Part shown: piece after piece, positions 12,039-23,000 of the stretch
Position numbering within the stretch: the stretch's first letter is position 1
How the letters are laid out: each line of letters starts with the position of its first letter
NCBI RefSeq assembly: GCF_037042905.1
Contig: NC_087252.1
Location: 16,984,701 to 17,048,700, forward strand
Reading direction: 5' to 3'
Origin: Lytechinus pictus
Lineage: Eukaryota; Echinodermata; Echinoidea; Temnopleuroida; Toxopneustidae
Length of the DNA: 64,000 bases
Translations under genes and position numbers: made by a program
The notes under the pieces: model-generated
What the model was told of the DNA's origin: nothing
Database searches by the model: none
Seen by the model: only the letters and a program-made list of their open reading frames with translations

Positions 12039-12209
12039 GTGGGTGTTTCATAAATCAGTTCGTAAGTTAAGAGCGACTTAAGAACGACTGGTGAACCTTT
12101 CTTTCACGCTTAACCATCGCCAATGAATATACCATTTACCACAATAAAGGATCACCAGTCGTTCCTAAAGTCACTCTTAACTTACGAACAGCTTTATGAA
12201 ACGGCCCCC
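12039..12209. repeat. MITE with GGGTGTTTCATAAA-type ends
   Basis: The inverted arms pair 'gttcgtaagttaagag' (12059 on) with its near-complement at about 12173-12190, and 'aacgactggtgaa' with 'atcaccagtcgtt'. The outer ends are GGGTGTTTCATAAA and TTTATGAAACGGCCC. Confidence 0.8.
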
Positions 12210-12739
12210 TGAATCCACAATAATAATACCCAATTAGACGCAATATTTATATAAGCGTTTTTCCCAAATGACACATAGCACTGACAATTTCAACTTCCCT
12301 AATACAAAATACAAATGGCAAACATAATATAAATGAAGGCAGCTGCTTAAAGAAGCGTTATTACCTGACAACCATTGAAATATGAACGATTCAGACCTTC
12401 ATTAATCACCTTTTGGTGATTATTAGTATTATCATTATTATTTATTCGGCATTTCAAACAACAAACAAAAACCATCGAATGATGACATTACAAAGTATGA
12501 CAGAATTTAAAAAAGGACTCCCCGCTGCAGTCCTGGAGTTGCATGGAAGAAAAAAAGAAATATAAAATTCCTGTAACCCGCAAGTCATTCCTTCCAACTC
12601 CAGGTAAGGCAGCGAGGGATGTCTCTTACAAACATATACATATCATTATGATTAAATCAGGAGAGATGTCGAATTAGAATTGAAACAATGTAACCACGAA
12701 CTTCTGTTCTCAGGGGAACCCGTAAAAAGGCTAGTTCTA
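12210..12739. other. No gene seen
   Basis: AT-rich sequence with a short TTA/ATT-rich stretch near 12420-12445. No feature is recognised. Confidence 0.5.
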
Positions 12740-13171
12740 AAGCCCCCATCACACTTATTCCGAATCAAGCAGAATTGGCCTGAATGAAAGGACTATTGTT
12801 TGACCACCAGTTGGTCATTTAAATCTACTTCGAACACCGTTCTAAAATATCCCTCGAATGTTTTGAACATGACCAAAACCTTCGGGACGGCCAAAAGAAA
12901 TGACACAAATATTTCGAATGCACTCAGAATGCAGTCAGGATATTTAGAATGCCCCTAGAATGTCCAAGAACGTAGCACAAATTATCAATCTGACTCCATT
13001 GCGGTTCATTTTGACTAGTGTATGATGATACAACTGGTCAATTTACTGAATTTCAACTCCAGTTTAGTGAATTTATAAGTTCCTCCCAAAAATTTCTCGA
13101 TTTTCTGAATATTTTTTTCTTTCCAGCTTCTGCTTAATTCCTGCTGATTCCGAATAAGTGTGATGGGGGCT
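12740..13171. mobile_element. 432-bp MITE with AAGCCCCCATCACAC ends
   Basis: The termini are AAGCCCCCATCACACTTATT at 12740 and its exact complement ending at 13171. Arm similarity continues inwards through 'gaatcaagcagaatt'. The interior carries several 'agaatgtc' or 'gaatgcac' half-sites. It is non-coding. Confidence 0.9.
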
Positions 13172-13191
13172 TAAATTACGGCAATTCTAAC

Positions 13192-13347
13192 CGCCCTTTC
13201 ACACGATAAAACAAATCGCAATTTGAGTGATGATTCCAGTGAAGAATTTTTAGCACTTGTGAAACCAAACTAGAACATGATTAGAATTACGAACGCCTGC
13301 AATCATCATTACAATGATGATTGAAGATTCACGCGTGAAAAGGCCCT
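13192..13347. mobile_element. Short family-A MITE (internal deletion form)
   Basis: It begins CCGCCCTTTCACACG and ends CGTGAAAAGGCCC. It carries the family-A landmarks 'gattccagtgaa', 'aaccaaactagaacatgatt' and 'catcattacaatgatgatt' in the same order as the copy at 15479. It is about 156 bp, so most of the interior is missing. Confidence 0.8.
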
Positions 13348-13627
13348 TTGTATATTTCACTTTCGATTGCTATCTTTTTTTGGTGCGATTGCCCTTCCCT
13401 TTTGTATAAAGTGCGAGTAACAGAGTATTAATGGAACAACATGAAATAACAAGGAATGCGTAAATTATCCTCGAAACTAATAAATGGGCGATTCCATGCC
13501 TACCAAAATCAGCCATTTTCACAACACTTTTTAACCTGCTGTCCAAACAAACAAGGAACTTTAAACTGTTTTGTGGTAATAATAAAAGTACTACGGGGTA
13601 GTCGTGTAAACAAATGACATAAAATGA

Positions 13628-13870
13628 CACCGGGCATGGTGGCTCAGTGGTAGAGCGTCCGCCTCATGAACGGGAGGTCGATCCCCGGCCGAGTCATACC
13701 AAAGACTTATAAAAATGGGACCTTCTGCCTTCTTGCTTGGCGTTCAGCATTTAGACTGGAGAAGGGTAATAATAACATATTATGTTATGCAGGGCCCGCT
13801 GGAAGAGCAGTCTTATGATTGAAGTGGCTACCCTGGGTAAATAAAACGTTAATATTATTATTATTATTAT
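13628..13870 (+). repeat. tRNA-derived SINE
   Basis: The head resembles a tRNA. An A box, TGGCTCAGTGG, lies at 13640-13650. A B-box-like GGTCGATCC, one base short of consensus, lies at 13677-13685. A CAT triplet sits in the anticodon position. A tRNA-unrelated body follows ('gggaccttctgccttcttgc') and ends in an (ATT)n tail at 13852-13870. The tail and body mark it as a SINE and not a tRNA gene. A decayed relative is at 48731. Confidence 0.85.
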
Positions 13871-14130
13871 GTCCATGGGTGAATTGGAGGTGAAAATGTT
13901 GCGTGTCATACGGGACATTTCCGAATCCCTTACGACACACATTATTTTCACCTTTAATTCACCCATAATCAAACATAATTTGTTGGTTACCGTTTTTTTT
14001 ACACATGACTACCTCTACAACTTTATCATTGGCAAAAAAGAAAATTTTATTGCTCAAACAATCAGCTAAGAGACTAGAATTGGTTATCAAAATATCCTGA
14101 ACAACACGTATCGCCCAAATCTAAAACTGT
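13871..14130. other. Palindromic sequence, no gene
   Basis: The first 100 bases contain an inverted pair, 'gggtgaattggaggtgaaaat' at about 13875 against 'attttcacctttaattcaccc' near 13945. This is probably a small foldback element next to the SINE tail. Nothing coding is seen. Confidence 0.5.
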
Positions 14131-14308
14131 GTGTGTGTGTATTTGAGTTTTGTCAGACGTGTATCAATCAGATGTGATTATTTACGTCTGGGACCGACCT
14201 TTAACGTCACCATCCGAAAGACGTGATCAGGGCTCGAACCTCTGCATCTATTTGTAACTTCCCCACAGCTTGGATTACAGGCGCACGCCACAACGCCCAG
14301 TTTACAGT
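14131..14308 (-). repeat. SINE with 7SL/Alu-domain-like head
   Basis: Read on the minus strand from about 14308, the head contains GGGCGTTGTGGCGTGCGCC followed by CTGTAATCCAAGCT and a GGGG/AAG stretch. This lines up with the Alu domain of SRP 7SL RNA (family knowledge: GGGCGCGGTGGCGCGTGCC, CTGTAATCCCAGCT). About 35 bases later there is a perfect tRNA-type B box, GGTTCGAGCCC. The tail ends in a CA run at about 14131-14140. It could be a 7SL pseudogene, a 7SL-derived SINE or a tRNA/7SL hybrid; the sequence alone does not decide. Confidence 0.6.
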
Positions 14309-15478
14309 AGGAGTTGAATATTAACAGTCATGACAGTAGTAGTTGCATGTTATGATCAGATGATGGCGCTCTTCAATCTCTCCAGATAATAACAACGATA
14401 GTTTACGAAAAGAATGGATAGAGTAAAAACGCGCGCATTTGGGGCCACTGGGAAATACTTTTAAAAAGTACTTCCAAATGTCAAGCACGCCCAAAGTAAG
14501 TTCCACATATTTTTCCATAGACTTTGTTTTCTCTTTCATGTGCGTGTGTGTGTGTATGGTGTTTCCTAGTGTTTGCATGTCCCCATATATACTGTTGCGT
14601 CATGGAGTAATTAGCCTGGCGCTTCAAGGCCGTGGGTGTAGCAGCATATACAACAGGCTCTATCCATCTTTTATATCCATCTTTTATATCGATGTTTTAT
14701 ACGTGACAGTCACTTTTGTCAGTATGAAGGACTTCGGCTAAAGAAAGGCCAGGTAATGAAGAACCATTTGGCGATTGAGTTGGTTTCATTATATTGATAG
14801 GTCACCCATCAACCCATTAGTAGTCCAACCGCTTTTTATAATTAACGTATGCCTGGTGTATTATATCTGATTTATTTACAGCCTCTCCAATCTACTAATC
14901 AATTCTTATGATTTTTCAAAATGAGTGGGAGATTCTTTATCAATAAGTTTAATGGAAATAACAAATGAATTGATATGTACAAATGTATTGATCTTAATTC
15001 CTACATCATTATTACAAGAAAAATGCCATCTATCATAAAAAAGTTACACGAGGATAAATCAATATTCATTAAAAGCTCCAAGTGATACAATTTTCATTAG
15101 AAGCTTCACACACATGGATACAGTAAATTCATACTCGTTTTGAAAGCTACACGAGGATAAATTTATATTCGTTTGAAAGCTCCACTAGTTTATGCTCAAT
15201 ATTATACTGTTTTTTGTTTTACGAAGTAAGAATGCTCGTTTGTAAAATTGTACTTGATTTGTATTACTTTATATTGCTTTGTATTATGTTTTGAATGGAA
15301 ATGGAATAAAGAATTGTATTGAATTGAGTTAACTTTAAAAGAAAGTGTTATTGTGTTCCCGGTAATGCCCACAATTATTGAGCTTGAAGATTGACTTGAC
15401 CTGATGACGTCATTAGACAAGAGCGGGACTCAAATCCATCACGTTGGGATTACAATGATCTTTACGGAAACAGACTAA
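14309..15478. other. No gene seen; short tandem repeat and LINE-like tail
   Basis: Two imperfect direct copies of an approximately 40-bp unit around 'acacgaggataaat' lie near 15045 and 15145. The stretch ending near 15330 ('ggaataaagaattgtattgaattga') resembles the poly(A)-like end of a LINE. No exon is convincing; the ORFs here are short and unsupported. Confidence 0.45.
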
Positions 15479-16676
15479 CCGCCCTTTCACACGGTAACAA
15501 AAAATCGTAATTTTAATGGTGATTCCAGTGAAAAATAAGGCTAATGACGAATATTTAGCACGTGTGAAACCAAACTAGAACATGATTAGAATTACGAACG
15601 CTAATCATAGTCACGATTACAATAGCAATCATCATTACAATGGGCTTAATCACACAAGAATCATGAATCATCATTGTAATGGTTATTGTAATTCATCTTT
15701 AGAATCATTGTACCATTCACACGTTCATTCGAGAACTGTGATTTGAATTCGAATTCCTGAGTGAAGGCAGTATTGTGTCCTTGGTGACTTGTCAATCAAA
15801 TCCAATCAAAGCACTGCATCACAAAATAGGAAACTATTACCCTTTTTACACACGCTAAAATTTCCTTAACCCCGTACTATAGGTGGGGCTAAATTGCCAT
15901 TTAGCCCCACCTATAGTACGGGGTTAAGCTTAGCCCACTTTCTTTTTACACAGCATTTTTGCAAAGTGGGCTAACCCCACCTATAGTACGGGATTATTTG
16001 GCCCTGCAAAAAAGCAGGGTTATCCCAGCAATTGCGGTGCTAAGAGCGATAGTACGGGGTTAAGATCGCTAGTGTAAAACGAAAGTGGGCTAAGCTTAAC
16101 CCCGTACTATAGGTGGGGCTAAATGGGGCTAAATGGCAATTTAGCCCCACCTATAGTACGGGGTTAATGAAATTTTAGTGTGTGTAAAAAGGAATGAACC
16201 CTCAGTGCGCTCGTGAATATTCGTGAGCTACCACTAGTCCGGGGTTAGCGAGTTTCGTGTGTGAAAAGCAAGCATTCCTTATCCGGGGATAGCAATAACG
16301 ATTTGGCATGTGTGAAAAGGAAAAAAAGATAGTACGGGGTTAAGGATAGTACGGGGTAAGCGATAGTCCGGGGTTAAGAAAATCCTGTGTAAAAAGGGTA
16401 TACGGTGAGTGCGTGACAATTGTATTATCTACGGATGTGTTTGAAAGGTCACGTAAGCTCCGCCCTGGAGGTCAACCGTTTCAGACGTAAAATTCGTACC
16501 GTAATTTGAGTGAAACTTAACTAGAATTCGCCTCCGGAGTAGAATTTGAATTCGTGATTGTGATTAGAGTTGGTGATTCTAGTTTGGTTCCACATGTGCT
16601 AAAAATTCGTCATTAGAATTATTTTTCACTGATATCATTATTCATATTACGATTTTGAAACCGTGTGAAAGGGCGG
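15479..16676. mobile_element. Long family-A MITE carrying a nested insertion
   Basis: The terminal inverted repeats are CCGCCCTTTCACACGG at 15479 and CCGTGTGAAAGGGCGG ending at 16676. Both flanks of the interior are collinear with the copy at 267-735. At 15838 collinearity breaks for about 560 bp and then resumes at 16401. A further 3' family-A fragment (16677-16720) abuts the right end. Confidence 0.85.
15838..16400. mobile_element. Nested palindromic element full of TATAGTACGGGGTTA units
   Basis: The inverted ends are CCCTTTTTACACA (15840 on) and TGTGTAAAAAGGG (to 16398), flanked by TA on each side (15838-15839 and 16399-16400). The interior holds about eleven copies of CTATAGTACGGGGTTA or close variants (for example near 15871, 15910, 15981, 16045, 16096, 16147, 16236, 16275, 16330, 16347, 16362). 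Two of them are inverted. Several form near-perfect hairpins through 'ttagccccacc'. There are no spacers of constant length and no coding sequence. Confidence 0.85.
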
Positions 16677-16703
16677 AATGATGATTCAAGATTCACGTGT
16701 GAA

Positions 16704-16735
16704 AATAAGGCCCTAACCGACTGAGCTACGTCGCC
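16704..16735 (-). pseudogene. tRNA 5'-half-like fragment
   Basis: On the minus strand the sequence GAGGCGACGTAGCTCAGTCG, followed by GTTAGGGC, has a canonical A box (TAGCTCAGTCGG) and D-arm layout. It ends at the family-A fragment, so no anticodon or T arm follows. It is probably a truncated tRNA or SINE head. Confidence 0.4.
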
Positions 16736-17579
16736 TCTCATCGTTTGTAATCAACTCATTTACCATGTCTATTATATATATATTGGTCTATCTATTTCTC
16801 TAATCTTACATGCAATTAATCCAATCAAGACTCTGTCATGTTTATAGTCATGCGAAGCTAATTTTTCGGCCAGCATTTACAATCTAATTAATTAAAAATT
16901 ACTTTAAAAAACGCGCCGCTGGTGATGTGAGCTGATGATTTCAGTTAACATATTGAAAAGAAATTGTTATGATAATTATTAATTGACACCATTTTGCAAG
17001 TGGCGTGATAAGGAAAACCTATTGAGGGGGCGAGTAAAAAGAGCGTGCAAAAGTTTTGACCGTTTTATTACAAAACTAAAATTTGGTGATAGACTGTGAC
17101 ATTATATTCAGAATGTAATACATTTTTTTTTCTTTCTTTTTCCTTCTTTTTTCCCCCTTGGTCATGTTGGTCGTGATTTTTTTTTTATCTCACTGAGCGG
17201 CGAATGCTTACGTACCAGGGGCGGACCTAGGTTTTTTTTATTTCAAGGAGGGGGTTGACCGAGAAATTTGGCACGAAAAAAAATGGGAAAAAGGGTTCAC
17301 TACAAAATGAAGGTTATTTCGCCACTGCATACGTTGCGGAGCTTGGATTTGACATCTTTCACGAATGTTTATCTGCGACATCGAAATTCATTTGCAAACT
17401 GCTTTATACCACGTTCCCACTGTTTTGCGATCCTTAACGAAATCCACGAATGGCCTTTCGTAACTGATCGCGAAAATTTTTGAACCATTCAAAATTTGTT
17501 TTTACGATCTATACGATTGTCACAATCTGATCTTATGCGATCTGATGTGATCTGACAGGACCCTGCGATTACTCCATGA
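16736..17579. other. No gene seen
   Basis: AT-rich DNA. The segment 17210-17290 belongs to a degenerate repeat also seen near 7161 and 19590 ('ggcggacctagg', 'aagggggg'). The overlapping ORFs at 17255-17483 lie in that repeat and look non-coding. Confidence 0.5.
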
Positions 17580-18172
17580 TTAAAGGACAAGTCCACCCCA
17601 ACAAAAAATAGATTTGAATAAAAAGAGGATAATCCAGCAAGCATAACACTGAAAACTTCATCAAAATCGGGTATAAAATATGATTATACAAAATAGTTAT
17701 ATGCACATCCCGGCCGGTATGCAAATGAGGGAACTGATGACATCAGTCATTCACTATTTCTTTTGTATTTTATTATATGAAACATGAAATATTATTATTT
17801 TCTCCTCATCATTGTCCTGTGAAACAAAGTTTTATTTCTCCCTGAACATGTGGAATTACCATTTTTTAACAATTTATGGTTCAGTCAAGTTGATCCTTAC
17901 TGTCAAATCTGTAAGAATTGAAATATTGTATAATTCAAACAATAAAAGACAAAAAAATAATGAGTGAGGGACATCATCGATTCTCTCATTTGCACGTGAC
18001 TAAATATTGTGCATATAACTATTTTGTGAAAAATAAGCGAAATTTTAAAATGTCATAACTTCCTTATTTTACATCCGATTTTGATGAAATTTTCAGCATT
18101 ATGCTTGTATGATTTTTCTCTATTGATTTAAATCAACATTGTCCTGAGGTTGACTTGACCTTTAAGTACGCT
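17580..18172. mobile_element. Family-B foldback element
   Basis: It begins TTAAAGGACAAGTCCACCCC and ends with the complement of TTAAAGGTCAAGTCAACCTC. The arms are long: 'gcataacactgaaaacttca' on the left pairs with its near-complement on the right, and this continues through 'catccgattttgatgaaat'. Further copies or fragments lie at 1-172, 23876-23985, 50270-50690, 52535-53060 and 53143-53752. It is non-coding. Confidence 0.85.
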
Positions 18173-20636
18173 GTTTGAATTGTGTCGCAGACCGTGACAA
18201 TGGGAACTAGGTTTTACGGAAAAAATATGTTTGCAAACGCTCGACGCACATAATAAGTCAGTTCGTAGTTCCTTTCTGCGCATGATCAAAATATTCTACG
18301 CATGATCAGAGGAAGGTCATTTGTACTCAAGTGACATGGTGGTTTAAAATTTAATGAGATAAGCACCAACTTTGATGTCTTGATTATTCATATATTCTTT
18401 TGAATAGTGGTTTTCATTTACATCCACAAAAAACAACAATGCGTCCACGAACGACTGGTATTTCACAGTTTGCCAAGTATATTGTGCAACATGCTATGAT
18501 ATGCATTTAAAGTAGGAATGCAACAAATACCTTCATAAAGTGTTCATTGGTGTGCTATTCTAGTCACCTGGTCTATTCAATTTCTTCATCCTGCTATGTA
18601 AGGTAAGCTTACGTAATATCTTGCTTTGAAATCTGCCTATCATAATGAAAGAAATGAAAGGTCATTTGACAAAAATTGTACATAAAGTAACTACGAACTG
18701 GTCTATTAATCAGTGGTTACATTTTATACAATAGTCACTGATTGCCAATCAATGCAAAATCCCTGATAACACACTCAGGAAATTAAAACCCCCTTCAGAT
18801 ATTTACGTTTCCATGGTAACCTCTACATATTCACATCACATGTATATAATAAAAAAAAAGGAGAATCACAATTTCATAAAGGTCGTATGAATGTTTTGTC
18901 CGTTAAGCCGTCGCACATGAAAATGGAGCTATTTTTATTCTGCACTGATATGAAATCTGTATGTGCATGATCCCTTATAAATATATGTAAGTGACTGACA
19001 AAACTTATGTGGATTGAAATGAAATCTACTAGTTTTGATCGATTTTGGTTTATTTTTTTAATAAAAAAAATGTTATGAATTGAAAATAAAACAGGATAAA
19101 CTGAGAGGAGGGGACATTTTATTAATGGACCAAAATATTAAATTTATAGGTCTTTAGGCATTAGGCCTTTCTTTAACGGGCAATGTGGTCGTGAAAATAA
19201 GCAAATAGTACAAGTTTCTCTTTGGTAAATAAACTGATATTGAACTGAGACCTGACCAATAAAAAACCCACCATTTTTTGGCCAGGTTTTGATTTTTGTT
19301 CTTCTTCTCCTTTGTTTATTTCTGTGTTTCTCCATTAACCCAGCTAGCTGAACGTTGACTGCACGTGTTTTATAGCACCGATATGGCTGCTTTTGAATGT
19401 TGATGCTATTATCATGAAATGCAAAAATAAAATAACAAATAATAATCATGCTTATTAGTAATTCAAAATATCTGTTTATATGCTTTGATAACCTACATGT
19501 CTGTAGCTACCATTTGATTTTAGTTTTTCAGGAATGTGGATCATGACAGAATGACTATTATCTCTAGTGGCGTAATGAAATAAAAAAAAATATGGGGCGA
19601 GATATGGCGTACCGCGTAAAATTTATTAAAAAGCAAGCAAGCAAAATTCGGCCTTTTTTATTTACAAAAATAAAATTTTGTGATAGATTGTGACATAATA
19701 TTTAGAAATTAATATTATAATAATATAATAATAATAATAAAAATAATGATAATAATAGTAATAATCATCATCATCTTCCTTTTCTCTTTTTTTTCCCTGG
19801 TCGTGAAAAATTGAGGGGGCACGAGCCCCCAACTTCCCTCCCCCTCATCTGTACGCCGGTCATCTCACCCTGCGGAGAAACATGCCCCGCCCCCAATAAT
19901 AAATAGTACTCATGAATAAGGAATCTTATTGTACACATTTTCTTTTGTACTATTAAAATCGTTTCTTGAATAGTGCAGGCTGAAAGGAGATCGTGACCTA
20001 CTCTAGTTTTGCATCATCATTATCATAAAGACAGCTTTTTAATGGAATGAAGAATGATGTTTGCAATGGATGTAGACTATGCATAAAGCACATAAAAACG
20101 TACAATATTATGGAAACTATGAAAGCTTTACGGGAGCGTGAGTGGAAAAGAGAGTATCGTAAAGTACTTATTTAGGCCACGAGGAAGAGATGTCAACACT
20201 CATTTTCACTCTTGACCATCAAAATCAGGTACACTATACCTGTATAATTAGATTCGAAACGTGACATTCATGGTGTTCTTCTAACCATAAAAATGGAGAC
20301 GTCAAACATTTTTCAAGTATTTAAAGAAAATCTAGAGCGCTCCAGTATTTACATGTATATTTATTTTAGTGTGCGAGATTCAAACATTGAACTAGAAACT
20401 GCTAAAAATCGTCGGTTGTAATTTGAATAGGACGCGAGGAGTGACCCAATAATTTACGTCGTCAAATTCAGGGTATATTTGCCAAAGACTCTCAAAAACT
20501 TTTCAAAATCATGAAAATCGTGAGCTTCCGGAAAATTGAGGAATAAATCAATGGAAATAATATCTACCAAATAGGAAAATGAGTATTTCCGACACAATAC
20601 AAATTGTAACTAGAATTTTAATTCGTCATGAGGACG
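18173..20636. other. No gene seen; AAT-rich microsatellite
   Basis: About 2.4 kb of AT-rich DNA with an ATA/AAT-rich simple stretch at 19706-19772 and a G-rich degenerate repeat at 19565-19870. The 101-residue minus ORF at 19144-19449 has no recognisable features. Confidence 0.5.
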
Positions 20637-22270
20637 AATTAGGTGATCTGTCTCTGATTTCATGATCAGGAAGACAATCAGCATGTTTATTGAGATCAAT
20701 ATAATCATCATGATGAAAACTGAACTTCTCTTACGAAAAGAATGTGTTGAATACTCTTGAAAAAGAGGGAAATGAGAAAGTTGTGCGAAAAAGTGTAGGT
20801 CATGTACATATTCAACATTAAAAGGGATTTTAATCTCTTTTATTGTCCAATGTTTTATTTTATATACATTGTAATGGTCATAAAGGACCATGTGTGAAAT
20901 GTTGAAAAGAAAAAAAAAGAAAAAAAAAATTATCATGTTCACCCCTGGGCTCGAACCCTGGACCCTGAGGACGCAAGTCTGATGCCTTACCAATTGAGCT
21001 ACACTGTTTCCCATAGACTTTACACATAAGCAAATTAGGAGGATCTCAAATCCAATTCTGCAAGTGAAATACGGGCATGATCCCGGCATCTGATCGGAAA
21101 ATGGAGACCACTTTAGCGATAGCTTACAATCTCAGCTACAACATACTCCAAGATCAGAGAAAACAGACAAAAAGAAATGGATATATGGCCCGCGAAATAG
21201 AGGAATGTAAAATCCAGTTTTGAGAAAAAGTCATTTCCCATAGAGATTGCACACAAAATGAGCGAAAATGACATGTCTCTATAACTTGCCATTTTTCAGG
21301 ATGATTCGTTCCTTAAAATGTAAATATAGCCATCAAATTAGAAAGAGTATGTCCTCAGCTACAACATATTGAAAACTGAGCAAAAAATGGCCAATATTTA
21401 TGGAGTTAGAGTCAAATATGCATAATTATGATGACGTCATAAGTAGCAAAATGGGAATTTTGCGTTCCGACGCCATTTTGATGACGTCATGATGAAATTA
21501 AGGGTCAAATGTGACATGAAATCATATCTCCCATCTATACTCTATTCGAATATGAAAAAAAAAATTGGGGGTCAACGGACTTCCTGAAGAGCTATAATGA
21601 ATTTTGTATAGGCATGTTTTTGCACATATATTGTCTATGGTTAGTGCGCGTGCGCGCACGTGCTGTAAACTTTAATGGAGGCTAATTCCGTTATTATTTG
21701 TCGTAGAAGGTTGATCAAGGTATCAAATTGTTCAGAATTATATTATCGGTGCATTGATATAAAAAAAATGGCAATCCTATGTTGCATAATGCCGTTACGC
21801 GCGAGAACGCGCGCGTAACCGTGCGCGCGCGCAAATTTTTGAAATGCTTAAAATGGCCTGATTCATACTCTATTTTGGTCAAAAAGTGATTTTGAGCATT
21901 TTAAAATTTTGACGCGCGCGTACGCGCACGTCGTGACCTTTACATGACCTTTGATGATATGGACAGTTGACCCTTAACCTGAAGATAATGTGATGTGTAA
22001 ATATGATAAATTTTTGATAATTGATAATGAAGATATGATTGATTATGTGATTTTACAAAATGGCGTCTAGATGACGTCATGATGACCTTTTGACCTTGAA
22101 GAACTTGTTTCACCCAGATGACATGGTAGGTCCCCATAACTGATGATACTTTGAAGAAAATTGAAGATGTAGATTTGGAGATTTTATGGCAACAAGAAAA
22201 GGGCGGGGGAAAAAAATAAAAATTCTTACGAAATTAATAGTTGATCTGTCGATTGACAGATCACCTAATT
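20637..22270. mobile_element. 1.63-kb element with AATTAGGTGATCTGTC ends
   Basis: Sixteen-base perfect inverted repeats AATTAGGTGATCTGTC at 20637-20652 and 22255-22270 bound the segment. The interior has several CpG-rich alternating runs (for example 'gcgcgcgtaaccgtgcgcgcgcgc' split around 21806-21830), repeated 'gatgacgtcat' palindromes (21431, 21482, 22071) and a minus-strand tRNA-like head at 20937-21012. The 159-residue ORF at 20610-21089 crosses the left end and translates the tRNA-like part; it is not a gene. Confidence 0.6.
20937..21012 (-). pseudogene. tRNA-like SINE head
   Basis: On the minus strand there is an A box TAGCTCAATTGG and a perfect B box GGTTCGAGCCC at the usual spacing. 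A T-rich Pol III terminator-like run (ATAATTTTTTTTTC) follows. The T stem does not pair well, so a functional tRNA is unlikely. Confidence 0.6.
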
Positions 22271-22379
22271 ACCTTTAATATGTTCAATATTCAGGTCAGG
22301 AATGGATGATCTATTTCAGTTGTAAATGCACAAATTTGGGTCGTTGAACTATACTGTTGTACACAAACATGAAAATATT
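22271..22379. other. Short unannotated spacer
   Basis: AT-rich spacer between the 1.63-kb element and the LINE tail; nothing is recognised. Confidence 0.4.
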
Positions 22380-22803
22380 ATTATTTATTATTTATTTATT
22401 TATTCATGTTTTATTTATAACAAATGATAAAATAAGGTGGAGGGTAGTTCGGTTCAGTTATAAAACTGCTTTACAACGAAGCCATCCCCCTTTACAAACA
22501 TAAAATAGAACATAAACATGATAATATATATAAATACAAGTGAAAATCAATATAAAAAGTTATAATCTATAAAATAAACATAAAAAGAAAACAAATAAAC
22601 AAAAAGGAAAGAATACTAGAAGATACTTTGTTATAATAAATGTTTGGCCAATAGGTAACCTCTTTTAAAAGAATTTATAGAATTTGTGGATTGAACTGAA
22701 AATGGGAGTTTATTAAATAGGGAGCTTGCTTTATAAGAGAATGACTTTCTTTTGAATTCAGTTTTGGGGAATGGAATGTCGAGGAGAGAATTTAGTGCAT
22801 GTA
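22380..22803 (-). pseudogene. LINE ORF2 C-terminal fragment and 3' tail (CR1/L2-like)
   Basis: The minus-strand translation from about 22803 to 22631 contains IPFPKTEFKRKSFSYKASSL followed by FNKLPFSVQS. Many metazoan CR1/L2/Jockey-type retrotransposons end ORF2 with such a tail after the reverse transcriptase (family knowledge). A 3' UTR of about 240 bases follows, ending in TAAATAA repeats near 22385-22405. The 5' part is missing, with a MITE fragment directly upstream: a 5'-truncated dead copy. Confidence 0.7.
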
Positions 22804-22804
22804 A

Positions 22805-23000
22805 ACTTTTAACCAGCACGAAGGTAATTATGTGTCCAACCACTTTGGGGCCGTATTTTACCCAATGCGGGAAGCATATTGTCCAATAAGGTTAAAACAT
22901 AAGCAGCAATTACTTTAGAATGGGCAAAATTTTCACCACACTGGATAAATAAACATGCGCACAAGAAATGCCCAATGTTGGTTGGACACATCCTCATAGA
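22805..23000. repeat. Fragment of the TACACTGTAAA MITE family
   Basis: It matches the interior of the complete element at 46259-46529 ('accagcacgaaggtaattatg', 'ttacccaatgcgggaagcat', 'ctggataaataaa', 'ccaatgttggt') in the same orientation. The terminal repeats are absent. Confidence 0.8.

Noticed and set aside
15838..16400. CRISPR-like array
   Set aside because: Units occur in both orientations, spacing is irregular and the host is eukaryotic; it is a palindromic mobile element.
20620..20652. Hammerhead-like ribozyme (CATGAGGACGAA)
   Set aside because: The conserved CUGAUGA core and GAAA are incomplete and stems I and III cannot be drawn.
20610..21089. 159-residue minus-strand ORF
   Set aside because: It translates a tRNA-like SINE head and a poly(T) run; this is a common artefact.
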